Program-made: the position numbers and the translations under genes
DNA from: Hypholoma sublateritium FD-334 SS-4
Lineage: Eukaryota; Basidiomycota; Agaricomycetes; Agaricales; Strophariaceae
Direction: 5' to 3'
Length of the DNA: 64,000 nt
Assembly (NCBI GenBank): GCA_000827495.1
Contig: KN817564.1
Location: 221,199-285,198 of the forward strand
Notes under the pieces: generated by a model
The model's input: only the letters and a program-made list of their open reading frames with translations
Told to the model about the DNA's origin: nothing
The model's database searches: none
Shown: piece by piece, positions 35,335-46,796 of the stretch
Layout: the number at the start of each line of letters is the position of its first letter
Position numbering within the stretch: position 1 is the first letter of the stretch

Positions 35335-37153
35335 CTACATAAATTGTGTGGTCACGGATTTGACATTAGGTTGGGTGCATAGGTGTTGCTCTATAGCCCA
35401 TTTTACTGCCACTTCAACGTCCTCTGCGTAATGCGTCGGCAGATGAGTGGGAGAGCCCTGCGTCGGGTCATAAACGCCAGTGTTCACCAATATCGAGGAC
35501 CATTTAGCGGCATTAGCTCCGGCTATGTCTACGAAAAGTAAATTTGATGAGCAACGATGTGACGCCCTGCCGGAATAAAGGTTGCGACTGACCAGATTCG
35601 GGATTGTCTTTCATACAGTTAGTATTGACGTTAGTAAGATAAATCTGTACTCATCATTCGAAGCGACTTTACCTCCAACCATGTACCTATAGATATTGTT
35701 TAAACCAGTGCGCACTAAAAGTAGATGATATAGAGCATACAAATGCGGGGCGTCATTTCCAGGCCCATAGAGTGTATGGATCCACCCCTGAAGAACTTCG
35801 CTCGCATAGCGGTAGGTCTCTGTGCTGGGCTTCCCGTATTGCACATGAGGGTATTCGGCCCCAGTCAACGCCTTTCCAATGATCAGGTAAAAGCCAACAG
35901 CCTTGTGAAAGAAACTTACTTTGAAAACGGCTTGAAAGGCAACTTTGAAGCCTCCTTGACCTATTCTAGGGCGGTCAAAGTCTGCCTTCCATATTAGATC
36001 CGGATTGCAGAAGATAAGGTCGACAGGTTTCTTTTGCTTATCGAGGGGTACATAAGGACCGCCGATAATGCCTTCAGATTGAATGACGTCGCAGGCCACC
36101 TGTACTATAAAAAAGGTGAGTTAACGCTGTTTCTGAGTATTTTGTTATAACAAATTTACTATCAAGAGCCCAGTTTCTGGGGTCATGGTAGACGAAAATA
36201 GCGGATATTGGAGTCTTTGAGAAGTCTACGGCCTATGTAACGTGTTGGTCAAAGTGTGCAAAATCAAAAATGCTTCATTAACTTGTGTAGTGGCTTTCTC
36301 AGCGTCTGAGAGGGTATGAAAAGGCCAAACTCTGCATCATTAGCCGATAAGTCTTTCTCTGTTTGGAATAGTACTTACGATGGATTCCACACTAGAACAT
36401 CCAAGGTCGTATAGGCTTTATGGTATCCGTACCTTAAGCATAATTAATACTTCTGTAATGGTATGTGAGGGCTATAGCTCACCCTTGTGCCACCTGTCGG
36501 ACTGCATCTAACTTTCCGCCCATAACAAGGACATTCTTATCTGAATATTCATTCGAAAACTTTTTGAGTATTGTATGGGCCTGACAGTATTGCTGTGGGT
36601 TAATCTGAAAGGGGAGGCATTAGCGCGAGATAGTCATTTATAAAAATAAATAACGGACAGGTATTCCAAGCTGAGTGCTTAATTTCTTACAGCGATCGTG
36701 TTCCGCCACGCCCCCTCCGTTGGTTAACTGGCGAGAATTGGATCAGAGGGCTGTAGCTAAGTCTTTCCAAGGAGAGTCTGACAAGGATATAGGGTATCTT
36801 TCTGCATTACAGTAAGCAATTAGTTTGACACAGACCTGATTCAGACAGGCCCACCTCTGAAATGGATTATCACCGTTCAGAATGGTAAACATCCTTTGCG
36901 CAGCAGGAATGACGTTGGGGCCACGGAGAAGGACGCCATCCTATGTGCTCATCGAATTTCATATTCTCCGGTAAGTTTTGAGAGAATATCGTACAATGTC
37001 GAAGACAAATGCCAACGGTGGAGAATCCTGCTTCGCCGAAGACAAATTTCGAGTCGATTTCAGCCCTCTGCGGATCCAAAAAGCTGATATTCCCTGGCGC
37101 TTTGGAGGACATGACAAGGCTCTCAGATGGTTGGGTAGAAATGACCTATACAT
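35335..37153 (-). CDS. Mitochondrial HAD-superfamily hydrolase (HDHD5/YKR070W type)
   Basis: The start at 37153 gives a basic leader (MYRSFLPNHLRALSCPPKRQ...RNLSSAK) that looks mitochondrial. The HAD motif I is split by an intron: FVFDI joined to DGVLLRGPNVI, giving the nucleophile DIDG. Then come VPYILLTNGGG (motif II), LVMGGKLDAVRQVAQGYGYH, and the C2-type cap region with DLIFCNPDLIWKADFDRPRI, YPHVQYGKPSTETYRYA (motif III Lys) and YMVGDNPESDIAGANAAKW (motif IV acids). It ends at TAG 35335-35337. About eight short introns. The catalytic residues are intact. The yeast homologue YKR070W is mitochondrial with no known substrate. Confidence 0.9.
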
Positions 37154-37407
37154 TCCTTCTGAAAGCGTTCAACGGGGCGCCAGTGGTGGTATTGGGAAGA
37201 TAAACTCAGGCTCCGGACCCCTGCGACCCGGACGCGACGCGTTCTACCCATGTTACCGTGTGAAATCGAACTTTGCTCCCTCCTCATCTCACCTCGGGCT
37301 ACGACTACTTCTCTCGTTTTCTCGTTCTAAGTATATTTATACAATACACTACGTATGTTGCGAGTAGAAATGTGCGCCACAATCTTCCCTGAAGTTCTTC
37401 TACACAG

Positions 37408-39018
37408 ATGTCCTCATTCTCGACAATGAAGCCTTCTCGATATGGCTCTGACAGTATTGCAGCTTCGCCAGGTGTCTCTTTAGAGCGCGGAAATTATAGA
37501 ATGCGAGGGCCTAATACTCGCCCACTGCCACCCCTCTTTCAAGGGCAGGTCATAACTACACCTCGCCCGATGCCACGGCAAAAGCGACAGGATCGTCACC
37601 TCATGTTTCTACTTGTTCTACTCGCACTATGCTGTCTTACCTGCTTTTCAATCGCTTACTATCTATTCTCCACGAGGTGGGCCATCCGCGTCGAGAATCA
37701 GTCATCCTTTCCCGCTAACTTGAACGCCCAAGCCAACGTGTCTGAAGAACCTGCCTGCACATTCAACACATCTGGGAAGTACCTCGCATATTTGCCACAT
37801 AGTGGCTTTCACAATCAACGCATCGCTTTCGAAAATGCTCTCCTCCTTGCACATGCTCTACATCGCACTCTCCTTGTACCACCCATTCGCCTCGGCAATA
37901 AACCGATCCGTTATGTCGAATATGATACTCTTTCACAATATATTGAGCTGTCAGACAAGGAAGGTCTGAAGCACTGCCCTCAAGTCCCGCCATATATATC
38001 GCGCCCAGCAGAGTGCCTGCACTATTTTGAATCTGCGTATGTTCCATGGACTTGGCTAGTCGATCTTTCAACGCCCGCTTCCCGTCAAACTATCTGTCAT
38101 CTCCCAACTATGTCACGCTCCTGGATCGCCGCAACATTCGACATTAGTCCATCCGAGACATACACCTTGCGGGACAAATCGCCGTATCAGTTTCGTTTCG
38201 TCGACAACGATCAAGGCTCATTGAATCGTGGAAAATACCTGGAGGACATGCATATCAGTCAATTAGGTGCACTGACGGAGAAGCTGGTGCAGATAGGCAC
38301 TCTCTTTGGTACTTCCCGCCTCTATCTAGAGAACAGGGACAACCTAGCGTACCGTAAGGTCATCCGGCAGAGTATGGCTTTTGCGAACCAAGAACTATCT
38401 AACGTCGCCACTTCAATTGCTCAAGCCTTTGAACGCCCTTACATATCCTTGCACCTGCGCTCTGGCGACGGCTTATTCCAGTCAAAGATTGCCCATACTG
38501 TCAACGCTACTTGGTGGAGAACCTTACATGATGTGATTGGACTGTCAATCGCTGAAATATGTCATTTGGAAGCTACAGTTGGTTCTGGACCATCATCGGC
38601 TTGTACTGACGACTTGTCTGACCTTGGGACTACTCCGTCGTCTCTGTATTCGTCTCGGACCCCTAACCTGGGACTCAAGTGTCGTGGAAATGAATATACT
38701 GTAGAACAGTATATGCCGCTGAACATACCTCTGTATGTTGCGACGGACTTGCCGACACCACAGACTCACCCGCAACTGTCTATCTTTCGAAGGACTTTCC
38801 CTTGCATGTTTTTCTTAGGAGATTTCAGACCTCAACTGAGGCCGCTTCAGGATCTACAGAGCACTTATGATTCAGTCAACATGTACGAATTCTCTCTACC
38901 ATTTGTAGATGCGCTAGTAGCTGGTAAAGCGCTCCGAATTGTGGGCACTGATGGGAGTACGTTCAGCAAGTTTGTGGGAGACATTCTGTGGGCCTCCGAT
39001 GGCGGAGCATCACATTAG
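37408..39018 (+). CDS. O-fucosyltransferase-like type II membrane glycosyltransferase
   Basis: A single exon of 536 residues. A cytosolic basic head precedes one membrane anchor (LMFLLVLLALCCLTCFSIAY, about residues 66-86), the topology of Golgi glycosyltransferases. The lumenal part begins YLAYLPHSGFHNQRIAFENA and LLAHALHRTLLVPPIRLG, matching the N-terminal Rossmann half of GDP-fucose protein O-fucosyltransferases. ISLHLRSGDGLF near 38450 carries the conserved GDP-binding arginine (HxRxGD). The C-terminal block (PLYVATDLPTPQTHPQLSIF, FVDALVAGKALRIVGTDGST) corresponds to the donor-binding half. Acceptor and donor are not proven; many fungi have several such proteins of unknown role. Confidence 0.8.
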   Translation: MSSFSTMKPSRYGSDSIAASPGVSLERGNYRMRGPNTRPLPPLFQGQVITTPRPMPRQKRQDRHLMFLLVLLALCCLTCFSIAYYLFSTRWAIRVENQSSFPANLNAQANVSEEPACTFNTSGKYLAYLPHSGFHNQRIAFENALLLAHALHRTLLVPPIRLGNKPIRYVEYDTLSQYIELSDKEGLKHCPQVPPYISRPAECLHYFESAYVPWTWLVDLSTPASRQTICHLPTMSRSWIAATFDISPSETYTLRDKSPYQFRFVDNDQGSLNRGKYLEDMHISQLGALTEKLVQIGTLFGTSRLYLENRDNLAYRKVIRQSMAFANQELSNVATSIAQAFERPYISLHLRSGDGLFQSKIAHTVNATWWRTLHDVIGLSIAEICHLEATVGSGPSSACTDDLSDLGTTPSSLYSSRTPNLGLKCRGNEYTVEQYMPLNIPLYVATDLPTPQTHPQLSIFRRTFPCMFFLGDFRPQLRPLQDLQSTYDSVNMYEFSLPFVDALVAGKALRIVGTDGSTFSKFVGDILWASDGGASH

Positions 39019-39316
39019 GTAGCGCAAGCTAGGGTCAAGACTTAATTCATAACTGAAGCTGTGCCAACGTTCACGCTCAAAGCGCTCAAGTAGGATAGCT
39101 TACATGATTGCATTCTACAAGGATTCTTGTAATCTTACTATAGTTAGGTCACAATAATCACATCAATCAAAAGGCACCGCCCTCTCCGGATGCTTCAGGT
39201 TGCTATGGCTAATCACAACATTGATTTGTTTCGGCGCAAAGTGATAAAACTAGCCATGGAGCGTTCCCTGCTCCTTGTCCCTGGTACCCCATCTCATCCT
39301 CGCACTGATCACAGCA

Positions 39317-40954
39317 ATGTCGACCATTGAAACTACTCCCAAGCTCTCCGTCTCCACTGAAGACGTGAACAACGCTCCTGCTTCCGGTCAAGCAAATGGA
39401 GCCCTTCCTACCCCCCTTCCTCAATCTGCCATAGAGGGCTTTGACCGGTGGATCAAGGACTTTCAGAAATATGAGTCTATCCTGGTGAGTTGCTAGGGCG
39501 TCGAGTGACAACTTTCATACTAAGAGGAAACGCATTTACAGAACCAAATGGCCAAAGTCTCTGCCGACTCTAAGTTCAAAGAGGAGATCAGCACTATTGA
39601 GCAATGTCAGTGACATCCTTACGATCTCCACCTCTATTAATCGGGTTTCTCGATGATACAGGGTTCAAAATCTTGAATGAGCCAGAGAGGACTGCCGCGC
39701 TCTATACGCTCCTCCAGCACTCATCGCAAGACCAAATCAGGTTCTTTGCGGCTGTTTTGCAGCAAATGATCAAACCCGAAGAGCCTAAAGCTGCCCCTGT
39801 TGTTGCGCCAGGTGCGTTTCCATTTTGTTAAGGTGTAGCAATATAAAATATAATCAATGATGGGTTGTGATATAGTTGCTCAAGAGGTGAAGCCGAAACT
39901 TGGCAAACTCAGCTTCCGTCCTCCTAGCTTGGACCTGCCAGACCACCTCGACTCTCCTGTGACACCAACACCAGTTACCGCCAAAGAATCTGCCGCTGAC
40001 TCCCAGAGCCATGCCAATATCCTCGCGCAAGCCATCCACAATCGCCAGAATGACATTCTCGCCGAGACCAACTGGGCCAATATGGTGAACACTCCCCTCG
40101 TTCCCATGTTCCAGAAGGATAAAGATGCAAAAGAGAAAGCCGCCGCTCCAACTGGCTCAAGCTCTGCTGCGTCGCTCCCCGGTTTCCCTGGCATTAACCC
40201 ATACACGCTCAACATGCTCGCCAATGCAGGTCTCTCTGCAGAAGCTCAGATTCTCGCTGCTCAGCTGGTAATGAGCGGTCTCGTGCAGCCTACCGGCCTC
40301 GGACAGCCTGGATCAGCCAGGCCCAAGAAGCTCCCCGCTCCCAACTGGCGCACTCCCACGAGCGCTCGCTACCCTACCAGCGCTTTGAGGAGCGGTGGCT
40401 TGCGCCCCTCTAGCGGCCTCAAGAGTGCTGGCTTGAAGAGCAGTGGCTTAGCCGCACCTCAGACTCCTCTCAGCGGAGTTGACTCCCCTCGTGAAGAAGA
40501 CTTCGATCCAGAGATGTTGAAGGACATCCCAGGATGGTTGAGAACCCTTCGCCTCCACAAATACACACAATGCTTCGACGGCTTGACTTGGGAAGAGATG
40601 GTTGTTCTTGATGACGCCACTCTGGAAGCTAAAGGCATCGCCGCCCTCGGTGCCCGTAGGCGCTTGTTGAGGACATTTGAACATGTGAGAAAGACAATGG
40701 GTATGGAAGAACCGACTAGCGCCACGCCGACTACGACCTCGATTCCCACCGGCGCCGCTTTCAAAGCGGCATCGGAGGGCGAGCCACTTCGTGTCCCTCA
40801 CAGCGCTTTGCCGCGTTCCAAGTTGTCGATCAACTCGCCCATCTTCACCCCCACTTGGGAAGCAGGCAAGTTGCCTACCAGCGGTTCACCTCAAGCATTC
40901 GATGTCGAGGCCGCTGCGGAGGCTGTCCCCGAGGTGGGCACGGCAACGGCGTAG
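39317..40954 (+). CDS. VTS1: SAM-domain RNA-binding protein Vts1 (Smaug family)
   Basis: Vts1 binds CNGG stem-loops in mRNAs through a SAM domain and recruits Ccr4-Not to trigger decay. The start at 39317 gives MSTIETTPKLSVSTEDVN and then the conserved N-terminal helix (IEGFDRWIKDFQKYESIL). Three small introns precede the last exon. The middle is rich in Ala, Pro, Gly and Ser with repeated SGL/SGGL units (about 40385-40460). The SAM domain reads LKDIPGWLRTLRLHKYTQCF, LTWEEMVVLDDATLEAKGI and GARRRLLRTFEHVRKTMG; the basic residues that clamp the RNA loop (K and R in HKY and GARRRL) are present. Ends at TAG 40952-40954. Confidence 0.92.
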
Positions 40955-41845
40955 AAATATGGCGCTCTCCTTCCTCTGCACTGCTTCCCGGTTTTGACTC
41001 ATCTCGTAAGAAATGTGCACTCCACTATAGGTAGTTTGTATATTTCCGTTTTAATTTCAGACATGGGCGACGATTGACTTCGTCGGCGTACACAACATCA
41101 TCGGTGTGGCTTGCCAATAAATTACCAACTTGTGCTAACTTGAATAGTTTGGCCTGGACCCCATGGTTTAATGAGCAGAATCTTGGCGCCAACTCATCAT
41201 TACAAAGGCAGCGACGACGACTGTCGATGGTCGTCAAAATTCAAATGGCCAGTCGCTTTACATATGATCGCTCTAAAATTTGTGTGTCCCATATTGGGCG
41301 CGTGAGGACATAAAAGGCCCTTCACTTCGGTTTTGTGCAGTGTTCGACTAGCCGCACAAAAAACAGGAGTCGTACATGTAGTGTACACATTTTGAAGGAT
41401 GACCTAGGACGTCAACTGATCACCGGTGCCGGCATACGTGTTTTGACATGATAAGTACTTAGCACTGGTACACATGCCACTTTAGGTTACCATTGTCACT
41501 TCCTATTTCTGATGACAAGCCGTAAGTACTGCGTGTTTTAGATCTATAAGGTTACTACTTATCTACGTTCATGCAACCACAGTCAACTGCCTCGTGCCCT
41601 GCTTATACTTGTAGACATGTTTATTGAATTATTGAAACCAAGGCGCACGCTACTTTTAATCGAAATTTCAAATAACTCTCTGAAGCAACCTCACATCTCA
41701 ACACCGTCAACCACCCTATTATATACTTTGGTCAATAAATTGGCCCGATGAAAGCCTTAAAGCCTTCTTCCAGAATTTCGCACTCAATCCCTTTGTCTCT
41801 TCGGCGTTGTGAGCTCGCCTTTCTTTCGGGTTCCCGGTCGCGGTC
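40955..41845. other. Intergenic, 891 bases
   Basis: Between Vts1 and the first G-alpha gene. Contains a possible TATA (ctattatatac) near 41715 and AT-rich sequence. No supported gene. Confidence 0.4.
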
Positions 41846-43877
41846 ATGTCCGTCAGCGCTCAAATCACCAGTGTCCAGCCCTCAATATTCTTATCGTCGC
41901 GCATGAACGTTGAAGACGTTGATCCCCTTGATGTTTTCACACTTCCACCCCCCAACGAGTCACCCTCTGACCGACTCGCCCGAGAGAAGCTTGAACAAGA
42001 TGCCGTCGAGAGGAGTCGTAGTATCGACGCCGAACTCAAAGCGGCGAAGGCGGCCATGAAACAGTACAAGAAGGCGGTTAAGATACTGGTGCTTGGTCAA
42101 AGTCAAAGTGGTGAACACTTCTCGTCCTATCTTAAGGACGCAACATTTATAATGATCATTGCCAGGAAAATCGACGACGATTAAAAGTAGTGTCCCTCAA
42201 CATTTCTTTGACTGGCGCCCATTCATTTTGAGCTTAGACTTCCAAATAACTTACGCGCAAAAATCCTGGTCGGAAGAACGCCTTGCGTGGAAGAGTATCA
42301 TTCTCCTCAACCTTGTTCGCTCTGTCAATATCATGACGAAAATTATGGAATTTCATTCCGATATGAGCTCCCAGAGCAGCAACAAGAACAGCTCAATGGA
42401 ACGGCAAAGAAGTGTTCTCCTTCGACTGACACCACTACGGCAAATCGAAAAGGATCTCAAAGTTTTTCTCGGCGCAGGCGCTGGCGAACTGCCTCCTGAG
42501 ATAACATCGGAATCGGAATCGGAAGATACGCAATCTAAAGGCCACGAAGACCTCGACAAAGCCATCGTCACAGAATTTGGCCTGAGGTCGTCCTCCGGCT
42601 GGAAGAGTATACTAGCCCAGCTCCAAAGCCCGCAGTCAGGCAAGGGTAGAGACCTACATCGTATAGCATGCCATGTTGTTCGCGGGTGCAAAGACGACAT
42701 TCAGTGGCTATGGGGAGACTCTGCAACGAAGAGAATTCTACACGATCGCGGTGTACGACTTGAAGATTTGCCAGGATTGTAAATATATCGCTTACATCCA
42801 TGCTGGCCTCATTTTGACCTTTCTCGCAGCTTTCTCAACGACGCGGATCGTATCACGGCAGAAGACTACGAACCTTCTGACCAAGATATCCTATGCGCAA
42901 GACTGAGGACAACAGGAGTACAGGAATATCATTTTAGTACGGACAGAAGTGAGTATATCATATTATATCTAGCTTTCAGATATTTCATTGCGTCTAACTC
43001 CATCAGCTAACGGCACAATTGTGAACTGGATTATGTACGACGTTTCGGGTAAGTTGTTTTCTTTTCGGTCCTCAGATTGCCTGGCTGATAGATGCTATTT
43101 TCTATCAGGCTGTCGGACTACGGTGGGTAGAATTCATTCTTTTCGACCCATATTGACACTGTATGCATTTCTTTTCAGCGAGCAGCTTGGATACCTTATT
43201 TTAGAGACATGACTGCATTGATATTCTTGGCGCCATTATCTGGATTCAACGAGCGATTGCCCGAAGATGACAGCATCAATCGCCTTGAGGATAGCTTTTG
43301 TCTGTGGAAAACGATATGTTCGAGCAAACTTCTCGCAAACATTCAACTGGTGCGTTTCCAGGACCGTCTGCGCTTCGCTCGTTCCTGAATACCCCAATCA
43401 GGTTCTTTTCATGAACAAGACCGACATACTACGGAAGAAGATCGAGCAAGATAAAATACAAGTACGCAAATATGTTCCCGATTACGATAAGCCGAACGAC
43501 TTTGAGAATGTCGCAACATGTAAGTTCTCAACTGCGATTAAATAATTCTGAGCGCAATTGATATCCCATGATTAGTTTTCCGTCGCGCTTTCAAAAAGAT
43601 CCATCTGCAGTATACAACTCCCGACGCCCCGAAGAGTTTTATTTCGCACTTCACAACAGCCGTGGTGCTTACCTTTTCTATCTTTATCAGAAACTTCACA
43701 GGCTTCTGACAATGCCCCCCCTTATGTAGGACAGGAAATCTACCAGGCTTACCCTTCGGGCCGGTAAGTCATTCACTTAGAAAACATTCGTGGGTGCGAT
43801 CTGACATGCGGTCGGTCATCTATGTAGTCCAATCAATTATTCTCTGCACCGACATCACAGAAGCTGGGCTGATGTAA
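41846..43877 (+). CDS. Divergent G-protein alpha subunit 1 (switch II DVSGCR)
   Basis: A heterotrimeric-type G-alpha of the expanded basidiomycete class. The P-loop is split by an intron after 42110: GQSQSG joined to GKSTTIK. A long helical domain with an acidic ESESESEDTQ insert follows (42160-42780). Switch I reads DILCARLRTTGVQEYHF with Arg and Thr kept. Switch II is DVSGCR instead of DVGGQR: the catalytic Gln is Cys and one Gly is Ser. NKTD (43430) is the guanine motif. The last exons splice to FTTAVDRKSTRLTLRA and VQSIILCTDITEAGLM, ending at TAA 43875-43877, which matches a G-alpha C-terminus. There is no Gly2, so no N-myristoylation. An internal ATG at 41903 is an alternative start. Confidence 0.88.
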
Positions 43878-44230
43878 CTCTTCTGCTCACCATCTTCGAG
43901 AATGCTACGTTCTATCTATGTATCTGATCACCGAAACACTACTCTACATCTCTAGTACTCTATATTCTTATATTTTTGCGAGCAGAGGTTTTTTGTTTAA
44001 TTGTCATATTGTATTACTTAGACAGGAAGAGATTGTGAACGTATGTAGCGTTATTGGAATATTTTGATCATGTAGAATGAATCTGTAATTGAAAGGAACG
44101 AATCTTAGTCCCCTCTTAGAAAGTAATTACACTGGCCCATCCTTACACATGATGGGGAACATGGGGCAACGTGCATTGGGACGAACAGATACAGATCTTA
44201 TACTACGTATGGTGGAATTAGACAGCATGC
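43878..44230. other. Intergenic between convergent genes, 353 bases
   Basis: 3' ends of the first G-alpha gene and the dipeptidase gene. Nothing else seen. Confidence 0.4.
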
Positions 44231-46182
44231 TCACAATTCCACATCACTGCCTCTCCTGGGGATATCTTTGCGCTTCTCGTATATATCGAATTTAGGAGGA
44301 GTGCCTGCAGCCTGCAATTCCTGTGCCACCTTCTCCGCGCCGGCCATGACACGGAGCAGATTGGCGCCAGTCAAGCCCGCAAGTTCGTATTTGGTCCAGC
44401 CACGGCGATAGAGTTCAGCAATCTGTATGAAGACGCGGTCAATTCGGGCATCGTTGGGCATCAGCGCATCTGCTTGGGGCACCCACCAAAGCAGGATACT
44501 TCGAGACATCCTCAAGACCGACAGGGACGTCACCGATGCCATCAAAGTCGCTTCCTATCCCGACGCTGGGAAAAGAACATTCATGATGATGCCATTAGCG
44601 CGCAGTGAAATGGGCTACGCCTGATACCGCTGCGCGTCTAACTCACTATTCTTTTCCGGCGACCTCGGCTATGTGGTCGACATGGTCCGCGACGGACAGC
44701 ACGGTGGCATTCCCAGGGACCGCGACGAAGAACGGCGCGAAATTGACCTGATTGCGGTCAGATACACATGCGCGGCGCATGTACAAGCAGTACAACTGAC
44801 CATCACGACTGCATCCGTCTGCCCCTCAGCAGTTCCGATGAGCTGGAGGATGTCATCGGGGACATTCCGCGGGACGTCATGCACGGCGCGCGCTGACGAA
44901 TGCGACCAGATGACGGGTGCTTTGGAATAGGCGAGCGCCTGCCGGGCGGTCGCATCTGAGGTGTGCGAGAGGTCGACCAGAACACCCAGGCGGTTCATCT
45001 CCGCGATCAGCGCTTTGCCCAGGGAGCTACGACAGATAGTCATTGAATAGGCGCCGAAAATATTTTCCGGCTGGGAGAGTACCTCAACCCTCCGTGGTAT
45101 GGAATCATTCCGGGGAGGAGGCCACACGAGTCGGCAAATGCGTTGTGGCAAGTATGGGTCAAGGTGACATATCGGACGCCGAGCGCGAAGTATTGGCGCA
45201 GGACAGCAATGGAGTTTCCGAGCTGATGCCCTCTGAATATTCACGGTAAGGCGTAGAAAAGCATAATCATGCGCAAACGAACCCCTCAATTCCTATCAGA
45301 CTCGCAATCTTGCCTGCAGCAATGGCGCTCTTGACTTCGTCAGATGTCAAGGCCAGGGTAAAAGTCTGCCGTACGGCGTAAATAGGTACCTGCTATCAGA
45401 TCGTCGGCCTCCCAAGCACGGGAGAAATACACATACATCAGGGTATTTAGCAATTAGTAGTCTGGAAACATCAATTTGTTCCAGGGTATCGCTATATACG
45501 CGCTAATCAGCCCATGCCACGACTTGTGAGGCACAGTTGTCAAGTCCTCACCGGACGCGCCAGGTAGCACTAAGGAAGTCCTTCGACTCGAAAGCCGGGC
45601 AGGAGACGTATGCCGACCTGTGAATTACCATCGTTGTGATTCAACAGACCTCGACAGCCACGCCAGCCAGAGAGACGTACCAGAAGAATCCTCCTACCTT
45701 GCCCTTGCGCAGGCGCGGAATGTCGACGTGACCCGGCATCTTCGTCTTGAGGTCGATCGCAGTCACATTGTTCCTGAACGCAGAGCGTACAAGGATGGGG
45801 AGGTCTACACAGATGCGGTCAACCCAGCGCTCGACGGAGCATAAACTGCGTGCGCGTACCGATATGACCATCCTGTGGGGTACATAGCATGCTTAGTGAG
45901 ATATGCAGTCTACCATTTCCTTCAGAAACTTACAATAATGGGCGCCTTGTCCAGTATGGCCAAGGCTGCAAGGTTGGGGTCACTGGGAAGCGTGCCGAGC
46001 CACGGTGCGAAGGGATCGCCGAACACCTTGCCGAAGAACACGAGCAGCACGGTCGCGACGAGGAAGAGGAGCGTAAGGAGGCTCCAGATGACGCCGCGCG
46101 CCTTGGAGGGGCCCGCGCCGCTCTGGCCGCGCTCGTTGTCGCCGAGAAGTGGGGCGCGTTCGCCGTTGGTGGGAGTAGACAT
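44231..46182 (-). CDS. Membrane dipeptidase (renal dipeptidase family, M19)
   Basis: A zinc dipeptidase. The start at 46182 ([15 protein letters not shown]) gives a short cytosolic head, a membrane anchor ([20 protein letters not shown], about residues 30-49) and then a lumenal catalytic domain. The metal motif HxD is split by an intron: DGHI joined to [10 protein letters not shown]. Other blocks are [31 protein letters not shown] with the bridging Glu, [15 protein letters not shown] with zinc-binding histidines, [36 protein letters not shown] and [14 protein letters not shown]. Ends at 44231. Metal ligands appear complete. The frame stays open upstream to an ATG at 46414-46416 with a long serine run; I regard that part as 5' leader. 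Confidence 0.9.
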
Positions 46183-46796
46183 TGTAGAGGAAGAGGGAAG
46201 GATGCGTTGGATGGCACTGAGGACTAGGAGCTTCGCTGCGGACGTGCAGACCACCGAACGCCTGCTGGGCCGTGCAGAGTGTGGGTGCTTCTTGTCGCGT
46301 GCACGTTTCCACCAGGGTGCGGATTGTGCACCGCGGTCGTAATCAGAAGAGCTAGAGCTGGAAGATGAAGAGCTTGAGGAGCTCGAAGAAGCGCTGCCGC
46401 TTCTCCCATGCGCCATAAAAAGATTCCTGACAGTGCTGGGAGGAATTCGTCATTATTTGGAGCCCCAGACCAGTATGGCGCCAAGGCATCCACGCGTATA
46501 TTGTGCGTATGGATTCGGCGCGAGAGGTTGCGATAAGCCGCGCGAAGTGATCACTGCACTAGGCAACACAAAGATGTGTGATATCACACAGCCGTCAATT
46601 AATTTCACAGTTTGAAATTCCAGTTGGGAAAAGAGTTAAAGCTACAGTACATCGTCCACGTTCACTCTCAACGTGGAACGCAACAGACAGGGTAATATAT
46701 AGATAAGTGCAGACGATAGCGAGATGTGTGGATGCAAGGGGAAACTAGATCTACCGCTCTACTTTTTGTGGTACCAAAGCACAACAAAGAAGCAGA
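46183..46796. promoter_or_regulatory. Dipeptidase promoter and upstream open frame with serine run
   Basis: Holds the upstream side of the dipeptidase gene and the 3' end of the fumarate reductase gene. On the minus strand an in-frame extension from 46416 encodes about 15 consecutive serines followed by a basic stretch. This could be an alternative N-terminus, but it is unlike family members. Confidence 0.45.
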
